Source: Haliclystus octoradiatus (lineage: Eukaryota > Cnidaria > Staurozoa > Stauromedusae > Haliclystidae). Taken from it: 64,000 nt of DNA. The stretch is taken from positions 18,879,563 through 18,943,562 of the forward strand of contig OU744447.1 in assembly GCA_916610825.1 (NCBI GenBank), given 5' to 3'. The notes under the pieces were generated by a model. The model saw only the letters and a list, made by a program, of their open reading frames with translations. It was not told the DNA's origin and did no database searches. The position numbers and the translations under genes were made by a program. Positions 49,561 to 61,500 of the stretch are shown here, in pieces (the stretch's first letter is position 1; each line of letters begins with the position of its first letter).

Positions 49561-52500
49561 AGAGCCCAGTCTTCCTACAGTCTGCATATAGTCTACGTGC
49601 AGAGTAGACCCCAAACTATCACCAGCATACGTACATTCTATGTGCAGACTAGAGCACAGTCTTCCTACGGTCTGCATACAGTCTACGTGCAGACTAAACC
49701 CCAAACTACTATCAGTCTACGTACAGTCTACGTGCAGACTAGAGCCAAGTCTTCCTAAACACTGCTTACAGTCTACGTGTAGATTAGACAAAAAAATACT
49801 AACAGTCTTCATACAGGCTACGTACAGACAAGGGCCCAGTCTCCCCTTTAACAGCATACAGTCTACGTGTAGACTAGACCAAAAAATACCTACCGTCTGT
49901 ATACAGTCTACGTGCAGACAAGAGCCCAGTCTCCCCTTTAACAGCATATGGTATACGTGTAGACTAGACCAAAAAATACCTACCGTCTGTATACAGTCTA
50001 CGTGCAGACAAGAGCCCAGTCTCCCCTTTAACAGCATACAGTCTACGTGTAGACTAGACCCAAAAATACGTACAGTCTGCATACAGTCTAGGTGCAGACT
50101 AGAGCCCAGTCTTACCATGAACTGCATACAGTCTACGTGTAGACTAGACCTTAACTTCCAAACAGTCTTTAAAAAATCTACGTGCAGACTAGAGCCCTGT
50201 CTTTCTAAGGTCTGCATATAGTCTGCGTGAAGACTAGACCCCAAACTACCATCAGTCTACGTACAGTGTACGTGCAGATTAGAGCCCAGTCTTCCTCTGA
50301 ACTGCATACAGTCTACGCTTAGACTAGACCCAAAAATACCTACAGTCTGCATACAGTCTACGTGCAGACTAGAGCCCAGTCTTCCCATGAACTGCATACA
50401 GTCTACGTGTAGACTAGACCAAAAACTTCCCAACAGTCTGCATAAAATCTACGTGCAGACTAGAGCCCTGTCTTCCTAAGATCTTCATATAGTCTGCGTG
50501 CAGACTAGACCCCAAACTACCATCAGTCTACGTACAGTCTACGTGCAGATTAGAGCCCAGTCTTCCTTTGAACTGCATACAGTCTACGTGTTGACTAAAT
50601 CGAAAATATCAACAGTCTGCATACAGTCTACGTACAGAGTAGAGCCCAGTCTCCCCTTTAACAGCATACAGTCTACAAGTAGACTAGACCCCAAACTACC
50701 ATCAGTCTACGTGAAGTCTACCTGCAGATTAGAGCCCAGTCTTCCTCTGAACTGCATACAGTCTACGTGTCGACTAAACTCAAAACTACCAACAGTCTGC
50801 ATACAGTCTTCGTGCAGACTAGAGCCCAGTCTCCCCTTTAACAGCATACAATCTACAAGTAGACTAGACCCAAAAATACCTACAGTCTGCATGCAGTCTA
50901 GGTGCAGACTAGAGCCCAGTCTTCCAATGAACTGCATATAGTCTGCCTGCAGACTAGACCCCAAACTACCATCAGTCTACGTACAGTCTACGTGCAGACT
51001 AGAGCCAAGTCTTCCTAAACACTGCTTACAGTCTACGTGTAGATTAGACAAAAAAATACTAACAGTCTTCATACAGGCTACGTACAGACAAGGGCCCAGT
51101 CTCCCCTTTAACAGCATACAGTCTACGTGTAGACTAGACCAAAAAATACCTACCGTCTGTATACAGTCTACGTGCAGACAAGAGCCCAGTCTCCCCTTTA
51201 ACAGCATATGGTATACGTGTAGACTAGACCAAAAAATACCTACCGTCTGTATACAGTCTACGTGCAGACAAGAGCCCAGTCTCCCCTTTAACAGCATACA
51301 GTCTACGTGTAGACTAGACCCAAAAATACGTACAACCTGCATACAGTCTAGGTGCAGACTAGAGCCCAGTCTTACCATGAACTGCATACAGTCTACGTGT
51401 AGACTAGACCTTAACTTCCAAACAGTCTTTAAAAAATCTACGTGCAGACTAGAGCCCTGTCTTTCTAAGGTCTGCATATAGTCTGCGTGCAGACTAGACC
51501 CCAAACTACCATCAGTCTACGTACAGTGTACGTGCAGATTAGAGCCCAGTCTTCCTCTGAACTGCATACAGTCTACGCTTAGACTAGACCCAAAAATACC
51601 TACAGTCTGCATACAGTCTACGTGCAGACTAGAGCCCAGTCTTCCCATGAACTGCATACAGTCTACGTGTAGACTAGACCAAAAACTTCCCAACAGTCTG
51701 CATAAAATCTACCTGCAGACTAGAGCCCTGTCTTCCTAAGATCTTCATATAGTCTGCGTGCAGACTAGAGCCCAAACTACCATCAGTCTACGTACAGTCT
51801 ACGTGCAGATTAGAGCCCAGTCTTCCTTTGAACTGCATACAGTCTACGTGTTGACTAAACCCGAAAATATCAACAGTCTGCATACAGTCTACGTACAGAG
51901 TAGAGCCCAGTCTCCCCTTTAACAGCATACAGTCTACAAGTAGACTAGACCCCAAACTACCATCAGTCTACGTGAAGTCTACCTGCAGATTAGAGCCCAG
52001 TCTTCCTCTGAACTGCATACAGTCTACGTGTCGACTAAACTCAAAACTACAAACAGTCTGCATACAGTCTTCGTGCAGACTAGAGCCCAGTCTCCCCTTT
52101 AACAGCATACAATCTACAAGTAGACTAGACCCAAAAATACCTACAGTCTGCATACAGTCTAGGTGCAGACTAGAGCCCAGTCTTCCCATGAACTGCATAC
52201 AATCTACGTGTAGACTAGACCCAAAAATACCAACAGTCTGCATACAGTCTATGTGCAGACTAGAGCGCAGTCTTCCTACGCTCTGCGTACAGTCTACATG
52301 CAGACTAGACCTCAAACTATCACCAGTATACGTACATTCTACCTGCAGACTAGAGCACAGCCTTTCTACGATCTGCATACAGTCTACATGCAGACTAGAC
52401 CCAAAACTACAATCAATCTACGTACAGTCTACGTGCAGACTAGAGGCCAGTCTTCCTACGGTATGCATACAGTGTATGTGCATACTAAACCCCAAACTAT

Positions 52501-55500
52501 CACAAGTCTACGTACCGTGTACGTGGAGACTAGAGCCCAGTCTTCCTTTGAACTGCTTACAGTCTACGTGTAGACTGGACCAAAAAATACCAAGAGTCTG
52601 CATACAGTCTACGTGTAGACTAGACCCAAAATTACCAACAGTCTTCATACAGGCTACGTACAGACAAGGGCCCAGTCTCCCCTTTAACAGCATACAGTCT
52701 ACCTGTAGACTAGACCCAAAAATACCTACAGTTTGCATACCGTCTACGAGCAGACTAGAGCCCAGTCTTCCCATGAACTGCATACAGTCCATTTGTAGAC
52801 TAGACCCAAAAATACCAACAGTCTGCATACAGTCTATGTGCAGACTAGAGCCCAGTCTTCCTACGGTCTCCATATAGTCTACGTGCAGAGTAGACCCAAA
52901 ACTATCACCAGCATACGTACATTCTACGTGCAGACTAGAGCTCAGTCTTCCTACGGTCTGCATACAGTCTACGTGCAGACTAAACCCCAAACTACTATCA
53001 GTCTACGTACAGTCTACATGCAGACTAGAGCCAAGTCTTCCTATGAACTGCTTACAGTCTACGTGTAGATTAGACAAAAAAATACCAACAGTCTTCTTAC
53101 AGGCTACGTACAGACAAGGGCCCAGTCTCCCCTTTAACAGCATACAGTCTACGTGTAGACTAGACCAAAAAATACCTACCATCTGTATACCGTCTACGTG
53201 CAGACAAGAGCCCAGTCTCCCCTTTAACAGCATACAGTCTACGTGTAGACTAGACCAAAAAATACCTACCGTCTGTATACAGTCTACGTGCAGACAAGAG
53301 CCCAGTCTCCCCTTTAACAGCATACAGTCTACGTGTAGACTAGACCCAAAAATACGTACAGTCTGCATACAGTCTAGGTGCAGACTAGAGCCCAGTCTTC
53401 CCATGAACTGCATACAGTCTACGTGTAGACTAGACCTAAACTTCCAAACAGTCTTTAAAAAATCTACGTGCAGACTAGAGCCCTGTCTTCCTAAGGTCTG
53501 CATATAGTCTGCGTGCAGACTAGACCCCAAACTACCATCAGTCGACGTACAGTGTACGTGCAGATTAGAGCCCAGTCTTCCTCTGAACTGCATACAGTCT
53601 ACGCTTAGACTAGACCCAAAAATACCTACAGTCTGCATACAGTCTACCTGCAGACTAGAGCCTAGTCTTCCCATGAACTGCATACAGTCTACGTGTAGAC
53701 TAGACCAAAAACTTCCCAACAGTCTGCATAAAATCTACGTGCAGACTAGAGCCCTGTCTTCCTAAGATCTTCATATAGTCTGCGTATAGTCTGCGTGCAG
53801 ACTAGACCCCAAACTACCATCAGTCTACGTACAGTCTACGTGCAGATTAGAGCCCAGTCTTCCTTTGAACTGCATACAGTCTACTTGTCGACTAAACCCA
53901 AAAATACCAACAGTCTGCATACAGTCTACGTGCAGACTAGAGCCCAGTCTCCCCTTTAACAACATACAATCTACAAGTAGACTAGACCCAAAAATACCTA
54001 CAGTCTGCATACAGTCTACGTGCAGACTAGAGCCTGGTCTTCCCATGAACTGCATACAGTCTACGTGTAGACTAGACCAAAAACTTCCCAACAGTCTGCA
54101 TAAAATCTACGTGCAGACTAGAGCCCTGTCTTCCTAAGATCTTCATATAGTCTGCGTGCAGACTAGACCCCAAACTACCATCAGTCTACGTACAGTCTAC
54201 GTGCAGATTAGAGCCCAGTCTTCCTTTGAACTGCATACAGTCTACGTGTCGACTACACCCAAAACTACCAACAGTCTGCATACAGTCTTCGTGCAGACTA
54301 GAGCCCAGTCTCTCCTTTAACAGCATACAATCTACCAGTAGACTAGACCCAAAAATACCTACAGTCTGCATACAGTCTAGGTGCAGACTAGAGCCCAGTC
54401 TTCCCATGAATTGCATACATTCTACGTGTAGACTAGACCCAAAAACACCAACAGTCTGCATACAGTCTATGTGCAGACTAGAGCGCAGTCTTCCTACGCT
54501 CTGCGTTCAGTCTACATGCAGACTAGACCTCAAACTATCACCAGTATACGAACATTCTACCTGCAGACTAGAGCACAGTCTTTCTACGATCTGCATACAG
54601 TCTACATGCAGACTAGACCCCAAACTACGATCAGTCTACGTACAGTCTACGTGCAGATTAGAGCCCAGTCTTCCTCTGAACTGCATACAGTCTACGTGTA
54701 GACTAGACCCAAATATACCTACAGTCTGCATACGGTCTACGTGCAGACTAAAGCCCAGTCTTCCAGTGAACTGCATACAGTCCACGTGTAGACTAGACCA
54801 AAAACTTTCCAACAGTCTGCATAAAATCTACGTGTAGACTAGAGCCCTGTCTTCCTAAGATCTGTATATAGTCTGCGTGCAGACTAGACCCCAAACTACC
54901 ATCAGTCTACTTACAGTCTACGTGCATACTAGATCCCAGTCTTCCTCTGAACTTCATACAGTCTACGTGTCGACTAAACCCAAAAATACCAACAGTCTGC
55001 ATACAGTCTACGTGCAGAGTAGAGCCCAGTCTCCCCTTTAACAGCATACAGTCTACAAGTAGACTAGACCCAAAAATACCTACAGTCTGCATGCATTCTA
55101 GGTGCAGACTAGAGCCCAGTCTTCCAATGAACTGCATATAGTCTGCCTGCAGACTAGACCCCAAACTACCATCAGTCTACGTACAGTCTACGTGCAGACT
55201 AGAGCCCAGTCTTTCTACGATCTGCGTACAGTCTACATGCAGACTAGACCTCAAACTATCACCAGTATACGTACATTCTACCTGCAGACTAGAGCGCAGC
55301 CTTTCTACGATCTGCATACAGTCTACAGGCAGACTAGACCCCAAACTACCATCAATCTACATACAGTCTACGTGCAGACTAGAGCCCAGTCTTCCTTTGA
55401 ACTGCTTACAGTCTACGTGTAGACTGGACCAAAAAATACCAAGAGTCTGCATACAGTCTAGGTGCAGACTAGAGCCCAGTCTTCCTCTGAACTGCATACG

Positions 55501-58500
55501 TGTCGACTAAACCCAAAAATACCAACAGTCTGCATACAGTCTACGTGCAGAGTAGAGCCCACTCTCCCCTTTAACAGCATACAGTCTACAAGTAAACTAG
55601 ACCCCAAACTACAATCAGTCTACCGACAGTCTACGTGCAAACTAGATCCCAGTCTTCCTCTGAACTTCATACAGTCTACGTGTCGACTAAACCCAAAAAT
55701 ACCAACAGTCTGCATACAGTCTACGAGCAGACTAGACCCCAAACTACCATCAATCTACATACAGTCTTCGTGCAGACTAGAGCCCAGTCTCCCCTTTAAC
55801 AGCATACAATCTACAAGTAGACTAGACCCAAAAATACCTACAGTCTGCATACAGTCTAGGTGCAGACTAGAGCCCAGTCTTCCCATGAACTGCATAAAGT
55901 CTACGTGTAGACTAGACCAAAAATACCAACAGTCTGCATACGGTCTACATGCAGACTAGACCTCAAACTTTCACCACTATACGTACATTCTACCTGCAGA
56001 CTAGAGCACAGCCTTTCTACGATCTGCATACAGTCTACATGCAGACTAGACCCAAAACTACAATCAATCTACGTACAGTCTACGTGCAGACTAGAGGCCA
56101 GTCTTCCTACGGTATGCATACAGTGTATGTGCATACTAAACCCCAAACTATCACAAGTCTACGTACCGTGTACGTGGAGACTAGAGCCCAGTCTTCCTTT
56201 GAACTGCTTACAGTCTACGTGTAGACTGGACCAAAAAATACCAAGAGTCTGCATACAGTCTACGTGTAGACTAGACCCAAAATTACCAACAGTCTTCATA
56301 CAGGCTACGTACAGACAAGGGCCCAGTCTCCCCTTTAACAGCATACAGTCTACCTGTAGACTAGACCCAAAAATACCTACAGTTTGCATACCGTCTACGA
56401 GCAGACTAGAGCCCAGTCTTCCCATGAACTGCATACAGTCCATTTGTAGACTAGACCCAAAAATACCAACAGTCTACATACAGTCTACGTGCAGATTAGA
56501 GCCCAGTCTTCCTCTGAACTTCATACAGTCTACGTGTCGACTATACCCAAAAATACCTACAGTCTGCATACAGTCTACCTGCAGAGTAGAGCCCACTCTC
56601 CCCTTTAACAGCATACAGTCTACAAGTAGACTAGAACCCAAACTACCATCAGTCTACGTACAGTCTACGTGCAGACTAGAGCCCAGTCTTCCTACGATCT
56701 GCGTACAGTCTTCATGCAGACTAGACCTCAAACTATCACCAGTATACGTACATTCTACCTGCAGACTAGAGCACAGCCTTTCTACGATCTGCATACAGTC
56801 ATACAGTCTACAGGCAGACTAGACCCCAAACTACCATCAATCTACGTACAGTCTACGTGCAGACTAGAGCCCAGTCTTCCTTTGAACTGCTTACAGTCTA
56901 CGTGTAGACTGGACCAAAAAATACCAAGAATCTGCATACAGTCTAGGTGCAGACTAGAGCCCAGTCTTCCTCTGAACTGCATACAGTCTACGTGTCGACT
57001 AAATCCAAAAATACCAACAGTCTGCATACAGTCTACGTGCAGAGTAGAGCGCACTCTCCCCTTTAACAGCATACAGTCTACAAGTAGACTAGACCCCAAA
57101 CTACCATCAGTCTACGTACAGTCTACGTGCAGATTAGAGCCAAGTCTTCCTCTGAACTGCATACAGTCTACGTGTCGACTAGACCCAAAAATATCTACAG
57201 TCTGCATACAGTCTAGGTGCAGACTAGAGCCAGAAATACCTACAGTCTGCATACAGTCTAGGTGAAGACTAGAGCCCAGTCTTCCCATGAACTGCATACA
57301 GTCTACGTGTAGACTAGACCAAAAATACCAACAGTCTGCATACAGTCTATGTGCAGACTACAGCGCAGTCTTCCTACGATCTGCGTACAGTCTACATGCA
57401 GACTAGACCTCAAACTATCACCAGTATACGTACATTCTACCTGCAGACTAGAGCACAGCCTTGCTACGATCTGCATACAGTCTACATGCAGACTAGATCC
57501 AAAACTACCATCAATCTATGTACAGTCTACGTGCAGACTAGAGGCCAGTCTTCCTACGGTATGCATACAGTGTATGTGCAGACTAGACCCCAAACTATCA
57601 CAAGTCTACGTACCGTGTACGTGCAGACTAGAGCCCAGTCTTCCTTCGAACTGCTTACAGTCTACGTGTAGACTGGACCAAAAAATACCAAGAGTCTGCA
57701 TACAGTATACGTGTAGACTAGACCCAAAATTACCAATAGTCTTCATACAGGTTACGTACAGACAAGGGCCCAGTCTCCCCTTTAACAGCATACAGTCTAC
57801 GTGTAGACTAGACCTAAAAATACCTACCGTCTGTATACAGTCTACGTGCAGACAAAAGCCCAGTCTCCCCTTTAACAGCATACAGTCTACGTGTAGACTA
57901 GACCCAAAAATACCTACAGTCTGCATACCGTCTACGAGCAGACTAGAGCCCAGTCTTCCCATGAACTGCATACAGTCCATTTGTAGACTAGACCCAAAAA
58001 TACCAATAGTCTGCATACAGTCTATGTGCAGACTAGAGCCCAGTCTTCCTACAGTCTGCATATAGTCTACGTGCAGAGTAGACCCCAAACTATCACCAGC
58101 ATACGTACATTCTATGTGCAGACTAGAGCACAGTCTTCCTACGGTCTGCATACAGTCTACGTGCAGACTAAACCCCAAACTACTATCAGTCTACGTACAG
58201 TCTACGTGCAGACTAGAGCCAAGTCTTCCTAAACACTGCTTACAGTCTACGTGTAGATTAGACAAAAAAATACTAACAGTCTTCATACAGGCTACGTACA
58301 GACAAGGGCCCAGTCTCCCCTTTAACAGCATACAGTCTACGTGTAGACTAGACCAAAAAATACCTACCGTCTGTATACAGTCTACGTGCAGACAAGAGCC
58401 CAGTCTCCCCTTTAACAGCATATGGTATACGTGTAGACTAGACCAAAAAATACCTACCGTCTGTATACAGTCTACGTGCAGACAAGAGCCCAGTCTCCCC

Positions 58501-61500
58501 TTTAACAGCATACAGTCTACGTGTAGACTAGACCCAAAAATACGTACAGTCTGCATACAGTCTAGGTGCAGACTAGAGCCCAGTCTTACCATGAACTGCA
58601 TACAGTCTACGTGTAGACTAGACCTTAACTTCCAAACAGTCTTTAAAAAATCTACGTGCAGACTAGAGCCCTGTCTTTCTAAGGTCTGCATATAGTCTGC
58701 GTGAAGACTAGACCCCAAACTACCATCAGTCTACGTACAGTGTACGTGCAGATTAGAGCCCAGTCTTCCTCTGAACTGCATACAGTCTACGCTTAGACTA
58801 GACCCAAAAATACCTACAGTCTGCATACAGTCTACGTGCAGACTAGAGCCCAGTCTTCCCATGAACTGCATACAGTCTACGTGTAGACTAGACCAAAAAC
58901 TTCCCAACAGTCTGCATAAAATCTACGTGCAGACTAGAGCCCTGTCTTCCTAAGATCTTCATATAGTCTGCGTGCAGACTAGACCCCAAACTACCATCAG
59001 TCTACGTACAGTCTACGTGCAGATTAGAGCCCAGTCTTCCTTTGAACTGCATACAGTCTACGTGTTGACTAAATCGAAAATATCAACAGTCTGCATACAG
59101 TCTACGTACAGAGTAGAGCCCAGTCTCCCCTTTAACAGCATACAGTCTACAAGTAGACTAGACCCCAAACTACCATCAGTCTACGTGAAGTCTACCTGCA
59201 GATTAGAGCCCAGTCTTCCTCTGAACTGCATACAGTCTACGTGTCGACTAAACTCAAAACTACCAACAGTCTGCATACAGTCTTCGTGCAGACTAGAGCC
59301 CAGTCTCCCCTTTAACAGCATACAATCTACAAGTAGACTAGACCCAAAAATACCTACAGTCTGCATGCAGTCTAGGTGCAGACTAGAGCCCAGTCTTCCA
59401 ATGAACTGCATATAGTCTGCCTGCAGACTAGACCCCAAACTACCATCAGTCTACGTACAGTCTACGTGCAGACTAGAGCCAAGTCTTCCTAAACACTGCT
59501 TACAGTCTACGTGTAGATTAGACAAAAAAATACTAACAGTCTTCATACAGGCTACGTACAGACAAGGGCCCAGTCTCCCCTTTAACAGCATACAGTCTAC
59601 GTGTAGACTAGACCAAAAAATACCTACCGTCTGTATACAGTCTACGTGCAGACAAGAGCCCAGTCTCCCCTTTAACAGCATATGGTATACGTGTAGACTA
59701 GACCAAAAAATACCTACCGTCTGTATACAGTCTACGTGCAGACAAGAGCCCAGTCTCCCCTTTAACAGCATACAGTCTACGTGTAGACTAGACCCAAAAA
59801 TACGTACAACCTGCATACAGTCTAGGTGCAGACTAGAGCCCAGTCTTACCATGAACTGCATACAGTCTACGTGTAGACTAGACCTTAACTTCCAAACAGT
59901 CTTTAAAAAATCTACGTGCAGACTAGAGCCCTGTCTTTCTAAGGTCTGCATATAGTCTGCGTGCAGACTAGACCCCAAACTACCATCAGTCTACGTACAG
60001 TGTACGTGCAGATTAGAGCCCAGTCTTCCTCTGAACTGCATACAGTCTACGCTTAGACTAGACCCAAAAATACCTACAGTCTGCATACAGTCTACGTGCA
60101 GACTAGAGCCCAGTCTTCCCATGAACTGCATACAGTCTACGTGTAGACTAGACCAAAAACTTCCCAACAGTCTGCATAAAATCTACCTGCAGACTAGAGC
60201 CCTGTCTTCCTAAGATCTTCATATAGTCTGCGTGCAGACTAGACCCCAAACTACCATCAGTCTACGTACAGTCTACGTGCAGATTAGAGCCCAGTCTTCC
60301 TTTGAACTGCATACAGTCTACGTGTTGACTAAACCCGAAAATATCAACAGTCTGCATACAGTCTACGTACAGAGTAGAGCCCAGTCTCCCCTTTAACAGC
60401 ATACAGTCTACAAGTAGACTAGACCCCAAACTACCATCAGTCTACGTGAAGTCTACCTGCAGATTAGAGCCCAGTCTTCCTCTGAACTGCATACAGTCTA
60501 CGTGTCGACTAAACTCAAAACTACAAACAGTCTGCATACAGTCTTCGTGCAGACTAGAGCCCAGTCTCCCCTTTAACAGCATACAATCTACAAGTAGACT
60601 AGACCCAAAAATACCTACAGTCTGCATACAGTCTAGGTGCAGACTAGAGCCCAGTCTTCCCATGAACTGCATACAATCTACGTGTAGACTAGACCCAAAA
60701 ATACCAACAGTCTGCATACAGTCTATGTGCAGACTAGAGCGCAGTCTTCCTACGCTCTGCGTACAGTCTACATGCAGACTAGACCTCAAACTATCACCAG
60801 TATACGTACATTCTACCTGCAGACTAGAGCACAGCCTTTCTACGATCTGCATACAGTCTACATGCAGACTAGACCCAAAACTACAATCAATCTACGTACA
60901 GTCTACGTGCAGACTAGAGGCCAGTCTTCCTACGGTATGCATACAGTGTATGTGCATACTAAACCCCAAACTATCACAAGTCTACGTACCGTGTACGTGG
61001 AGACTAGAGCCCAGTCTTCCTTTGAACTGCTTACAGTCTACGTGTAGACTGGACCAAAAAATACCAAGAGTCTGCATACAGTCTACGTGTAGACTAGACC
61101 CAAAATTACCAACAGTCTTCATACAGGCTACGTACAGACAAGGGCCCAGTCTCCCCTTTAACAGCATACAGTCTACCTGTAGACTAGACCCAAAAATACC
61201 TACAGTTTGCATACCGTCTACGAGCAGACTAGAGCCCAGTCTTCCCATGAACTGCATACAGTCCATTTGTAGACTAGACCCAAAAATACCAACAGTCTGC
61301 ATACAGTCTATGTGCAGACTAGAGCCCAGTCTTCCTACGGTCTCCATATAGTCTACGTGCAGAGTAGACCCAAAACTATCACCAGCATACGTACATTCTA
61401 CGTGCAGACTAGAGCTCAGTCTTCCTACGGTCTGCATACAGTCTACGTGCAGACTAAACCCCAAACTACTATCAGTCTACGTACAGTCTACATGCAGACT

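Noticed and set aside
51972-52877. 301-codon frame of CIQSTCRLDPKIPTV-like repeats, and many similar frames on both strands from 41 to 64 kb
   Set aside because: The 45-bp unit is a multiple of 3 and lacks stops in several frames, so long frames arise on both strands at once. They are broken at each odd indel and have no consistent start or splice context.
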